Below, piece by piece: positions 43,262 through 51,709 of a DNA stretch of 64,000 bases. Under the pieces are notes generated by a model. That model was not told the origin of the DNA. It saw only the letters and a program-made list of their open reading frames with translations, and made no database searches. This DNA is from CBDCFV01 sp965203835 (GTDB lineage: Bacteria > Chloroflexota > Dehalococcoidia > Lucifugimonadales > UBA3495), in NCBI GenBank assembly GCA_965203835.1, contig OZ241919.1:4030001-4094000 (forward strand), read 5' to 3'. Positions within the stretch are counted from its first letter, which is position 1; each line of letters opens with the position of its first letter. The translations under genes were made by a program, and so were the position numbers.

Positions 43262-44152
43262 CTAACGTCCGAAGGGCCACCACCACCGGCGGGTCGACGT
43301 TTGTTGCGCGGCCGGCTGGGGAGCCGGCGCCCGCGTGGGAGGCGGTGGAGCGGCAGCGCCGAAAAGGTCCGGCGCCAAAGCCAGCAGCTTTTCCTGTTCC
43401 TCTTCCGAAAACTCGTTGCGGAGACGCGCGGCTTGGGTAGCGCGGCGCATCGCGGCGTCCGCAGGCATTTGCTGCATGGCTGCGCTGTAGGCAGTGGCGA
43501 TGCCCTTGGCTGCGCCGGCGTCCATCTGAAGCCATACACGCAGCCTGGACACGGTTATTGCCCGCAATTTGTCGTCGAACAGGTCGAACTCGGCCCGTAC
43601 CAACGGCAACACCCGGTCGGGTCGCTGCACGTCAGATAGCTCCGCCAACTCATTGTATTTTGCCAGAATACGGGACTCCCTTTCGGAGTCGTCCAGGTTG
43701 CCCAATGCCGTCCAAGAAACGTACTCTTCCGACCGGAGCTGGCCCATGATGGTGTTGAAGCGTCCGATGGGCAATGGCTTGGTGCAGTAACGGCTGGGGC
43801 CGACGTTTTCAAATTGGAGGCGGTCTCTCTCGGCCTGCGTCGACGTGAGGATCAGTACCGGGATGCGGCTCAGGTCATCATCCTGGTTCATCTCGTCCAG
43901 CACTTCATAGCCGGTCTTGCGGGGCATGTTCAAGTCCAGCAGGATGAGGTCGGGGCGAGGAGAATTGGAATGCACGCCCACTTTCCGCAGCATGTTGATT
44001 GCGACCTCCCCGTCTTCCGCAACCGCAACGTTCAACGGGTAGTCCGAGTCCTGGAGGATTCGCTGTGTGAGTTCCACATCTGCCGGGTTGTCTTCCACCA
44101 ACAACACGTCCACGGGTCTGATGTCCGAAGATTCTGTGCTTTGTGATGTCAT
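43262..44152 (-). CDS. Response regulator, Rcp1-like REC domain with helical C-terminal extension
   Basis: Residues 14-138 of this 296-residue protein form a REC domain (VLLVEDNPADVELTQRIL, ILLDLNMPRKTG with phosphorylatable Asp, LTSTQAERD, then CTKPL). The rest is helical with a Pro/Ala linker and an aromatic basic end (RRWWWPFGR) and matches no output domain I know. It starts one base after the REC-histidine kinase stop, as part of a five-gene signalling cluster. Confidence 0.85.
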   Translation of the reverse strand: MTSQSTESSDIRPVDVLLVEDNPADVELTQRILQDSDYPLNVAVAEDGEVAINMLRKVGVHSNSPRPDLILLDLNMPRKTGYEVLDEMNQDDDLSRIPVLILTSTQAERDRLQFENVGPSRYCTKPLPIGRFNTIMGQLRSEEYVSWTALGNLDDSERESRILAKYNELAELSDVQRPDRVLPLVRAEFDLFDDKLRAITVSRLRVWLQMDAGAAKGIATAYSAAMQQMPADAAMRRATQAARLRNEFSEEEQEKLLALAPDLFGAAAPPPPTRAPAPQPAAQQTSTRRWWWPFGR

Positions 44153-44153
44153 G

Positions 44154-45359
44154 TCAGGCTGCCTCCCTTTGCAACGACGAGATGGTGAAATGGAAAGTAG
44201 ACCCCTTGCCTACTTCTGATTCTACCCAGATTCGTCCGCCGTGACGTTCCACTATTTTATGGCAAACTGCCAGCCCGATGCCTGAACCGGGGTATTCGGA
44301 CCTGTGGTGCAGCCTCTGGAACATCTGAAAAATCCGCTCATAATGATGCGGCGCTATCCCCATGCCATTGTCGCTGACGGAAAAGACCCACTCATCCGCC
44401 TGCTCCTTGGCCGAAATGTGGACTCTTGGAGGAACGTCGCGAGTGTATTTTAATGCATTGCCGACGAGGTTCTGTAGCACTTGGGCCAATTGGGTTGCAT
44501 CCCCGTTCACTATTGGAAGCAGGTCATGGGTAACAACCCCCTGGCAGCCCGATATGGACTCCGCTTGGTCCGAAATGACCCGGTCAATAATTACGTTGCA
44601 ATCCGTGGGTTCGAAGGGCCAGCCTTGGGTGCCCACCCTGGAGAAGGTCAAGAGGTCGTCGATGAGGCCCTTCATTCGGGTCGCGCCGTCTACGATGTAG
44701 CCAATGAACCGGTCGGCATCCGTGTCCAACTTACCGGCGTAATCGTCGGACAGGATTTTCACGTAACTTGAAACCATGCGCAGGGGTTCCTGCAGGTCGT
44801 GGGACGCAACGTAGGCAAACTGTTCCAACTCGGCGTTGGAGCGCCTGAGTTCTTCCGCCTGCTTGGCCAAGCTCTCTTCAGCGCGCCTCCGCTCCGCGAC
44901 TTCAAGTTCAAGCTCCGAGTTGACCCTGGACAACTCCCTGGTGCGAGAGACCACCTCATCCAACAGGCGGTGCCGCTCTACCGCATAACTCAGTGAACGT
45001 CCCAGGGTCTGCCCGTCGACCTGGTGCTTCACCAAGTAGTCCTGCGCTCCCTTCTGCACGGCTTGAAGGGCCAACTCCTCGTCATCCAAGCCGGTCATCA
45101 GTATGATGGGCACGTCCGGGGCTTGCTCGTGGGCCTTGGTGAAGGTCTCCAAACCGTGGCTGTCGGGGAGGGACAAGTCCAGCAGCACGACAGTAAAGTG
45201 GTCAGTGCTCAGGCGGTCCAGCCCGTCGGACAGGCGCTCGACCCAGTCCCAGTCGCACGATGTATTGCCCGTATCCGCGAACGTCTCCTGAATCAAAAAC
45301 GCGTCGTCCGGATTGTCCTCGATCAACAGTATTTTAGTGCGTGCGTCTTCCATGTTCAT
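44154..45359 (-). CDS. Hybrid REC-histidine kinase
   Basis: An N-terminal REC domain (ILLIEDNPDDAFL, VVLLDLSLPDSHG, MTGLDD) is followed by a coiled coil, then HisKA with phospho-acceptor FAYVASHDLQEPLR and an HATPase_c with NLVGNALKYT (N box), DNGMGIAPHH (G1) and GSGIGLAV (G2). No membrane segment is present. The roughly 400-residue REC-first architecture resembles kinases that take phosphate from an upstream kinase. The start is uncertain between ATG 45359 and 45353. Confidence 0.85.
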   Translation of the reverse strand: MNMEDARTKILLIEDNPDDAFLIQETFADTGNTSCDWDWVERLSDGLDRLSTDHFTVVLLDLSLPDSHGLETFTKAHEQAPDVPIILMTGLDDEELALQAVQKGAQDYLVKHQVDGQTLGRSLSYAVERHRLLDEVVSRTRELSRVNSELELEVAERRRAEESLAKQAEELRRSNAELEQFAYVASHDLQEPLRMVSSYVKILSDDYAGKLDTDADRFIGYIVDGATRMKGLIDDLLTFSRVGTQGWPFEPTDCNVIIDRVISDQAESISGCQGVVTHDLLPIVNGDATQLAQVLQNLVGNALKYTRDVPPRVHISAKEQADEWVFSVSDNGMGIAPHHYERIFQMFQRLHHRSEYPGSGIGLAVCHKIVERHGGRIWVESEVGKGSTFHFTISSLQREAA

Positions 45360-45380
45360 GGTCTCAGGCACCAAAAGGGA

Positions 45381-45833
45381 TTACTCCTCAGCGGGCAACT
45401 CGAAGGAAGTCGACAAGTGTTCAAGAATTCGGTTGAATCTGTCGATGTCCAGGGGCTTGCTGCAGTAGCGGCTTGGATCGTAGTTCTCGTATTGAAGGAG
45501 GTCCTGCTCGGCTTGCGTGGAGGTGAGGATCATGATGGGGATTTCCCGCAAATTCGGGTCGGCGCCCATTTCCGCCATAACTTCGCGCCCGTTCTTCCTG
45601 GGCATGTTCAGGTCCAGCAGCACCAGGTCGGGCCGCGGCGCGGCGGAATGCTCACCCTCTCTGCGAAGCACGCTCATCGCTTCCTGACCGTCACGGGAAA
45701 CCGAGATGTTCAGGGAGAACTGAGAATCCCGTAAGGTCCGCTGGGCCAGTTCCACGTCCGCCGGGTTGTCCTCAACCAACAATATCTCAATCGGCCGGTC
45801 TCCCCACCGTATGTCGATCATTCCGGACTTCAT
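45381..45833 (-). CDS. Rcp1-like single-domain response regulator
   Basis: This 150-residue REC-only protein has ILLVEDNPADVELAQRTL, LVLLDLNMPRKNG (phospho-Asp), LTSTQAEQD (Thr/Ser switch) and SKPLD (Lys). It resembles Rcp1, the partner of cyanobacterial phytochrome kinase Cph1. It has no DNA-binding domain, so it likely passes phosphate between kinases or acts by protein contact. Confidence 0.87.
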   Translation of the reverse strand: MKSGMIDIRWGDRPIEILLVEDNPADVELAQRTLRDSQFSLNISVSRDGQEAMSVLRREGEHSAAPRPDLVLLDLNMPRKNGREVMAEMGADPNLREIPIMILTSTQAEQDLLQYENYDPSRYCSKPLDIDRFNRILEHLSTSFELPAEE

Positions 45834-45896
45834 CACAATCAGCCCTTCTCCGCCGGATATTTTATTGGGTTCCTTGGCTCCTTGGACGGCACCATC

Positions 45897-46346
45897 TTAA
45901 TCATCGCTGGGCAACTTTGCTATCGTCAGCCAGAACTGTTCCAGCGAATCTATGACGGAGAAAAATTGGTCCAGGTCAACCGGCTTGGTGATGTAGCAAT
46001 TGGCATGGAGTTGGTAACTCTTCATGATGTCCTGCTCGGCTTGAGACGTAGTCAACACCACCACCGGTATGTGCTTCAATTTGTCGTCCGTTTTGATTTC
46101 CGCCAGTACTTCTCTCCCGTCCTTTCTCGGCAAGTTCAGGTCCAGAAGTATGATATCCGGCTCCGGGGCGTCCGCGTATTTCCCCTGTTTTCGAAGAAAA
46201 GCCAAGGCCTCCACGCCGTCGGGGACCGAAGTCAGGTTATGCCGTACCCTCCCCTCTTTGAGCCCTTCCTGGGTTAATTCCACATCGTCGGGAGAGTCTT
46301 CGACGTGCAATATTTGAATGGGACGCTCCAACCCTCTTCCAGCCAT
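45897..46346 (-). CDS. Rcp1-like single-domain response regulator
   Basis: This 149-residue REC-only protein has ILHVEDSPDDVELTQEGL, IILLDLNLPRKDG (phospho-Asp), LTTSQAEQD and TKPVD. ATG 46346 is used as start; the frame is open to 46478, but that part overlaps the kinase end. It lies between the PAS-GAF kinase and the second REC-only protein in the same operon. Confidence 0.85.
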   Translation of the reverse strand: MAGRGLERPIQILHVEDSPDDVELTQEGLKEGRVRHNLTSVPDGVEALAFLRKQGKYADAPEPDIILLDLNLPRKDGREVLAEIKTDDKLKHIPVVVLTTSQAEQDIMKSYQLHANCYITKPVDLDQFFSVIDSLEQFWLTIAKLPSDD

Positions 46347-46374
46347 ACCTCTCTCTACATGCGACGAATGTTGC

Positions 46375-48468
46375 TCAAGCAGGGCTTTGACCGAACTCCA
46401 TGCCCTGGTCCATGGGTACTGTGAAGTAGAACGTGGACCCTTTCCCCAGTTGCGATTCGACCCAGATACGCCCTCCAAGGCGTTCTATAGCCTTCTTGCA
46501 TATCGACAGGCCTATCCCCGTTCCCGGGTACTCTTCCCGGGTATGCAACCGTTGAAAGATAGTGAAGATCCTCTCCGCAAACTGAGGGTCTATGCCGATT
46601 CCATTGTCTTCTACGGCGAATTTCCACTCGCCGCCCTGTTCCGCCACTGACACATGGATCGCGGGAGGAGCTTCTCCACGGAACTTTATCGCGTTGCCGA
46701 CAAGGTTCCGGAAAACCTGCCCGAGCAATGACGAGTCCGCCGCGATGGAGGGAAGCGGGTCATGGGTTATAGACGCGGAACTCTCTTCAATCGCGGCGTG
46801 GAGGCCGCTTAATTCCTGGTCCAGCAACGCATTGGTGTTGACCATTTCCGGCCTTTCATAGTTCCTTCCGACACGGCTATATGAAAGCAGGTCGTTAATC
46901 AGCACCTGCATCCGGGAAGCCGCCGTAATGGCCCGCTCTATGAATCTGTCTGCATTTTCGTCTATCTGGCCCTTGTACCGGCGAGACAGGAGGCTGGTAA
47001 ACCCCACGACCGAGCGCAGCGGCTCCTGCAAGTCGTGAGATGCCACGTAGGCGAACTGTTCCAGGTCGGCGTTGGACCGTGCCAGTTCTTCGGCGCGCTG
47101 TTCCAAGGCTTCATAGAGGCGTGCACTCTCCAGGAGAGCGCCGATGCCCCCGGCGACAGTGGTCAATAAGCTGACCCGTTCAGGAGTGAAGTGATTGGTA
47201 TCCCGGGACAAAATGTTCACAACACCCATAGTACGCCCGGCAACTTTAACGGGAAGGGAGGCTATGGACGCGATTCCCAAAGTAACGCCGTCAGGCGTTG
47301 ACAGGGCATGGTTGCGATAGTCGTTGACGATTACCGGCTCTCCCTCCCTGAAAGCCGTGCCCGCGACACCCTGAGCGTAGGGCAGCAACCCGGTTATGCC
47401 CTGCTTGACCGCCGGTCCCGCTGCGGCGATGGCCTCAAGTCCTTGACCCGTTTCGTCAGGCACCCGCAACGCGACTTGATCGGCCACGGTAAACCAGACC
47501 AGGTTCGCCAAGACGTTGGTGACCTTATCCTTGAAAACTCCGGGCTGAGCCATGGTGTTGGCCACAGAGTTGAGGATGGCCATCTCCTGTGAACGGCGGC
47601 GTTCTTCCTCCTCGATTTCCTTCCGCTCGGTGATGTCGCGGGCAATCGTCGACGCGCCGACAACTTCGCCCATCGTATTTTTGAGCGGTGATATGGTCAA
47701 AGACACATCAATGAGAGAACCGTCGTTTTTTGTCAACACCGTCTCGAAGTGATCGACCTGCTCTCCCTTGCGGAGCCGCTCCACTATGCCGGGCAATTCG
47801 TGGGCGACCTCCGGCGGCACCAGCAGGGACACGGGACAGCCTACAACCTCGGCGGATGAGTAGCCGAAGATACGCTCCGCTCCGGCGTTCCAATCGGTGA
47901 TGATTCCTTCCAGCGTTTCACAGAAGATGGCGTCGTGAGAGGACTCTACTATCGATCCCAGCCTTGTCAGTTCCTCTTCCGCTTCCTTGCGTTCGGTGAC
48001 GTCACGAAGCACGGCGAAGGTGGCGGCCTGCCCCTGAAAAGTTGTGGCGACGGCGGTAGCTTCTACAAATCGAATCTCGCCGTTGCGGCTGATCCGGTAT
48101 GAGTAGACCCCCGGCACCGTCTCACCCCGCTCCCTGGCACGAGTCTGCTCCCTGACCCTGAGGCGGTCTTCCGGGATGAGGAAGTGGTCAAGCGGCAGCC
48201 CCGTTAATTCGGACCGTTCCTTGACCCCGTGCAGGTCCAGGAACGCTTGGTTCATCAGCACCCGCTGGATGCCGACGTTGATAACGATGGCGTCGGCCAC
48301 GTTGTCGAAGGCGGCCCTGTAATGAGCGCCGAACTTGTCAAGGCTGTTCGAGCTTGGAGCAGCGGCTGCTTGTGCAGCTTCCAATTCCTTGACCCGCTGC
48401 CTCAACCGTTGCAGTTCGGCTTCCATTTCCGCCGTTTTGTTGCTTTCGTAGTCCACGGTACCCCACAA
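46375..48468 (-). CDS. Cytoplasmic PAS-PAS-GAF histidine kinase
   Basis: This protein of about 697 residues has a coiled-coil start, a PAS domain (residues ~45-160), a second PAS/PAC (~165-290, ending ARDITERKEIEEE), a GAF domain (~305-470), then HisKA with FAYVASHDLQEPLR near 490 and HATPase_c with NLVGNAIKF, DNGIGIDPQF and GTGIGLSIC. No transmembrane helix is evident, so it senses a cytoplasmic ligand, redox or light signal; no chromophore cysteine is obvious. The start is TTG 48468 or ATG 48426. It heads the operon with two Rcp1-like regulators, a hybrid kinase and an extended REC protein. Confidence 0.87.
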   Translation of the reverse strand: MWGTVDYESNKTAEMEAELQRLRQRVKELEAAQAAAAPSSNSLDKFGAHYRAAFDNVADAIVINVGIQRVLMNQAFLDLHGVKERSELTGLPLDHFLIPEDRLRVREQTRARERGETVPGVYSYRISRNGEIRFVEATAVATTFQGQAATFAVLRDVTERKEAEEELTRLGSIVESSHDAIFCETLEGIITDWNAGAERIFGYSSAEVVGCPVSLLVPPEVAHELPGIVERLRKGEQVDHFETVLTKNDGSLIDVSLTISPLKNTMGEVVGASTIARDITERKEIEEEERRRSQEMAILNSVANTMAQPGVFKDKVTNVLANLVWFTVADQVALRVPDETGQGLEAIAAAGPAVKQGITGLLPYAQGVAGTAFREGEPVIVNDYRNHALSTPDGVTLGIASIASLPVKVAGRTMGVVNILSRDTNHFTPERVSLLTTVAGGIGALLESARLYEALEQRAEELARSNADLEQFAYVASHDLQEPLRSVVGFTSLLSRRYKGQIDENADRFIERAITAASRMQVLINDLLSYSRVGRNYERPEMVNTNALLDQELSGLHAAIEESSASITHDPLPSIAADSSLLGQVFRNLVGNAIKFRGEAPPAIHVSVAEQGGEWKFAVEDNGIGIDPQFAERIFTIFQRLHTREEYPGTGIGLSICKKAIERLGGRIWVESQLGKGSTFYFTVPMDQGMEFGQSPA

Positions 48469-48713
48469 AGGCGATTTGCCCGTTGGGAAGGGATGTATGC
48501 CAAGCCTGGGGCCTGCCGGATACAGGCCCCGTTCACGGAAAGTTACACAAACCCCGTATGGTTGTCAATTGTGATTCTCAATTGTTAATGTTACATGTTT
48601 TGGGGGGGCTTTTCCATTGGTCTTCCGGTCCGGTGGGCCTTTCGACGTTGCTTACTACACCCTGACTCAGTATGATGTTGCCCGGACTGTTCACTTAATC
48701 GAGGAGAATTAGA

Positions 48714-48947
48714 ATGACAAGCGAACATACTTATAAAGTCATAGAATTGGTCGGTTCGTCGGCTAACGGCGTGCAAAGCGCTATAGATAATGCAATCGAA
48801 CGGGCCGGTCAGACGATTCAAAACCTGAACTGGTTCGTGGTGAAAGAGATTCGAGGCAATATCCAGGACGGGAAAGTGGCGTGGTACCAAGTTACCTTGG
48901 AGATAGGGTTCCGGGTACTGGACCCGGCCGACCTGCACAAGGAATAA
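48714..48947 (+). CDS. Dodecin
   Basis: This 77-residue flavin-binding dodecin forms hollow dodecamers that store flavin. It has the family pattern TYKVIELVGSSANGVQSAIDNAIERAGQTIQNLNWFVVKEIRG, in which the Trp stacks on the flavin, followed by VAWYQVTLEIGFRV. GAGGAG lies upstream of the ATG. A degenerate MITE end follows the stop directly. Confidence 0.93.
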   Translation: MTSEHTYKVIELVGSSANGVQSAIDNAIERAGQTIQNLNWFVVKEIRGNIQDGKVAWYQVTLEIGFRVLDPADLHKE

Positions 48948-49083
48948 GCAGCTATCTCAAGACTTGGCGCGCTACTACGAAGCTATCTCAAGCACAGCTA
49001 TTCCTGCGTATGTTTCCTACTCGGCGACGGACGTCTGTGGATTCCCGCCCCCGCCTGCGCGGGGGTGACGTTCCTGCGCGGGG
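48948..49083. repeat. Degenerate MITE-like remnant
   Basis: Two direct copies of a GxAGCTATCTCAAG end (48948-48961 and 48979-48992) are followed by a GGATTCCCGCCCCCGCC-type palindrome and a TTCCTGCGCGGGGGTGAC piece. This looks like a broken copy of the element at 26994 and 42105. Confidence 0.55.
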
Positions 49084-49151
49084 GTGACAGAGAAGGCGGA
49101 GTGACAGAGAAGGCGGAGTGACAGAGAAGGCGGAGTGACAGAGAAGGCGGG
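49084..49151. repeat. Four 17-bp tandem repeats
   Basis: The unit GTGACAGAGAAGGCGGA occurs four times head to tail; only the last base of the last unit differs. It adjoins the degraded MITE and lies 74 bases upstream of the molybdenum hydroxylase start. Confidence 0.9.
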
Positions 49152-49224
49152 AATGGCGAGTTAGGGTTGCGGGAATTCATGAAGCTGCGGGAACCCATCA
49201 AGCTGCGGTAAACGGAGGTCCGCG

Positions 49225-51540
49225 ATGGTCTACTTGGGACAGTCGGTCAGGAGATTCGAGGACCCCAGGCTGGTAACCGGCCAAGGGGCCTACGTGGACG
49301 ACATCGAGTTGCCCGGCATGTTGCACGTGGCGGTGCTGCGCAGCCCGCACGCCCACGCCCGCATCAGGTCTCTGGACGCAACCGCCGCCCGGAGCCTGCC
49401 GGGGGTGGCGGCGGTGTTCACTGCCGAGGAACTGGAGGGGGTGTTGCAGGCCGTTCCAACCGGGATCAGCGCCTACGAGGGGAAGTTCGACCACATGGAG
49501 GCGCCGGAGCACCCGGTGCTGGCCAAGGGGAAGGTGTGCTACGTGGGCCAACCGGTGGCGATGGTGCTGGCCGAGGACTTGAGGGTGGCATGGGACGGGG
49601 CGGAGTTGATCCAGGCCGACTACGAACCCCTGCCTCCGATACTGGACCCTCTCGAGGTGGCCGATGGGGACACCGCGCCGATCCATGAAGAGTTGGGGAC
49701 CAACGTAGGACTGAGGTCACACCATCTTGGAGGGGACCTGGATGCCGCTTTCGACCAAGCGGACCGGGTTATTCGCCAGAGCTATCACGTCGGGCGGCTT
49801 GCTCCGGCCCCCATGGAAGGGCGGGCAGTGGCGGCGGACTACCGGGCGGAAGACCGGTTGCTTACGGTGTGGGACTCTACGCAACGGCCTCACTGGGTCA
49901 GGCGGTTCCTGGCCCTGCTTCTCAACAAACCTGAGCCTGAGATCCGCGTACTGGCCCGCGACGTTGGAGGCGGTTTCGGAGAGAAAGGCTGCATGTTCCC
50001 GGAAGAGGTGGCCATACCCTACCTTTCGATGGCCTTGGGCCGCCCGGTGAAGTGGGTGGAAAGCCGGCAAGAGAACATGATCACGTTCCACGGGCGGGGC
50101 TACAATGCAGCGGTGGAAGCCGCCGTGAAGAACGACGGGACTATACTGGGAATGCGGGTGCGGATTTGCATAGACCTTGGCGCGTACTTCTACTTTTCCA
50201 CCCCCGCCGCGCCGACTCTTTCCAGTGAACGGTTGCCCGGCCCGTACCGGACTCCCGCGATGGAAGTGGTGGTCACCGGGGTGATAACCAACCGGGCGCC
50301 CACAGGCGCCTACCGCGGCGCGGGCGGCCCGGAGGCGGCGTTCTCGGTGGAGCGCACCGTGGACCTGATTGCCAGGGAGTTGGGCCTGGACCCGGCTGAG
50401 GTGCGCCGCCGGAACCTGATTCAACCAGACGCCTTCCCGTATCACACACCCACCGGGATTACTTACGACTCGGGCAACTACGAGGAGGTATTCGACCGCG
50501 CTTTGGAGCTTTCGGAATACGCCGAGTGGCGGGAGAAGGCGGCACAAGGCGAGCAGGCCGGCCAACCGTTGATCGGCGTCGGTATCGCGACAGTGACCAA
50601 GGGTTCGGGCGCACATGGCGAGCGGAGCTCGGACAGGGCCAGGGTGATTATCGAGTCATCGGGCCGGATCTCCACATTCAGCGGCGTATCGCCCCACGGG
50701 CAGGGCACCGAGACCACCTTTGCCCAGATTGTGGCGGACGAGCTTGGGGTTACTCCGGCGGACGTTTACATGTATCACAGCGACACCGAGTTATTCCCCA
50801 CCGGCGGGGGCACCGGAGCAAGCCGGGGTATTACCGTTGGGGGTTCATCCGTGTTTACCGTCCTCCAGGATGTCAAGGCCAAGCTTGTCCGCATAGCTTC
50901 ACACGTGCTGGAGTGTCCTGAAGACGAGGTGGTCTTCCAACAAGGCAGGGTGTTCCGCAGACAGCAGCCGGACGAGGATGTTCCGTTCTCCCAAGTGACC
51001 GCCGCGGCCTACGACGAAGAGCTGCTGCCTCCCGACGTGGAGCCGGGCCTGGACTTTAACGCCGGCTACACTCTTCCGGGCAACCCTTACGCCTTTGGCA
51101 CACACATAGCGGTTGTAGAGCTGTCACGGGAGACCGGCGACATCAAAATCCTGCGCTATGTCGGGGTGAACGACGCGGGCCGGATCCTCAATCCTTTGTT
51201 AGCCGAAGGGCAGGTCCACGGAGGCTTCATACAGGGGTTGGGGCAGGCTTTGCTGGAGGGGATGGAGTTCACCGAGGAGGGGCAGCCTCTCACCGGCAGC
51301 CTGATGGACTATGCAGTCCCCAAGGCCACCGACACGCCGGAGATGACCTTTGACACCATGGAAACTCCATCGCCCCTGAACCCTCTCGGCGCGAAGGGCA
51401 TCGGCGAGTTACCGACCGTGGCGGCTCCCGCCGCGTTGACCAACGCGGTTATGGACGCTTTGTACAACTCCGGGGTGCTGCACATCGACACGCCGTTAAC
51501 CCGGGAAAAAGTTTGGCGGGCTATCAACTCGTCCAGTTAG
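49225..51540 (+). CDS. Xanthine dehydrogenase-family molybdenum hydroxylase, large subunit (form II CoxL-like)
   Basis: This 771-residue molybdopterin-binding subunit contains VGQSVRRFEDPRLVTGQGAYV-type start residues, GGGFGEKG, the active-site loop TGAYRGAGG (as in form II CoxL-like enzymes, not the CSFR loop of true CO dehydrogenase), SPHGQGTETTFAQI, GTGASRG and GAKGIGELPTVAAPAALTNAV with the catalytic Glu. These enzymes hydroxylate aromatic heterocycles or aldehydes. The FAD and 2Fe-2S subunits are not adjacent, so partners must lie elsewhere. GGAGG lies six bases upstream. Confidence 0.88.
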   Translation: MVYLGQSVRRFEDPRLVTGQGAYVDDIELPGMLHVAVLRSPHAHARIRSLDATAARSLPGVAAVFTAEELEGVLQAVPTGISAYEGKFDHMEAPEHPVLAKGKVCYVGQPVAMVLAEDLRVAWDGAELIQADYEPLPPILDPLEVADGDTAPIHEELGTNVGLRSHHLGGDLDAAFDQADRVIRQSYHVGRLAPAPMEGRAVAADYRAEDRLLTVWDSTQRPHWVRRFLALLLNKPEPEIRVLARDVGGGFGEKGCMFPEEVAIPYLSMALGRPVKWVESRQENMITFHGRGYNAAVEAAVKNDGTILGMRVRICIDLGAYFYFSTPAAPTLSSERLPGPYRTPAMEVVVTGVITNRAPTGAYRGAGGPEAAFSVERTVDLIARELGLDPAEVRRRNLIQPDAFPYHTPTGITYDSGNYEEVFDRALELSEYAEWREKAAQGEQAGQPLIGVGIATVTKGSGAHGERSSDRARVIIESSGRISTFSGVSPHGQGTETTFAQIVADELGVTPADVYMYHSDTELFPTGGGTGASRGITVGGSSVFTVLQDVKAKLVRIASHVLECPEDEVVFQQGRVFRRQQPDEDVPFSQVTAAAYDEELLPPDVEPGLDFNAGYTLPGNPYAFGTHIAVVELSRETGDIKILRYVGVNDAGRILNPLLAEGQVHGGFIQGLGQALLEGMEFTEEGQPLTGSLMDYAVPKATDTPEMTFDTMETPSPLNPLGAKGIGELPTVAAPAALTNAVMDALYNSGVLHIDTPLTREKVWRAINSSS

Positions 51541-51547
51541 GCGCAAG

Positions 51548-51575
51548 AAAAAGACCTCTCCTGGTGGGAGAGGTC
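51548..51575 (-). terminator. Intrinsic terminator after the amidase gene
   Basis: A 9-bp stem (GACCTCTCC/GGAGAGGTC) with a five-base loop is followed by TTTTTCTT in the minus-strand direction. It lies about 135 bases past the amidase stop. Confidence 0.75.
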
Positions 51576-51581
51576 TGATGG

Positions 51582-51682
51582 ATTCCCGCCTGCGCGGGAA
51601 TGACGGTGTGAGCTCAGGAGTGACTCTCTATGGGGCTGCTGCCCTGAGCCAGCTTGGGATGGATTCCCGCCTGCGCGGGAAT
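51582..51682. repeat. Two copies of an ATTCCCGC-type palindrome
   Basis: The 20-base palindrome ATTCCCGCCTGCGCGGGAAT occurs at 51582-51601 and 51663-51682, each preceded by GATGG or TGG. The same motif lies inside the MITE-like elements at 26994 and 42105. Confidence 0.85.
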
Positions 51683-51709
51683 GCCGGGTTGGGCGGGCAG
51701 GCTGAGTCG

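Noticed and set aside
43225..43539. N-terminal extension of the cyclase-family protein
   Set aside because: It overlaps the response regulator gene, is Arg/Pro-rich shadow sequence, and ATG 43224 has a strong ribosome binding site.
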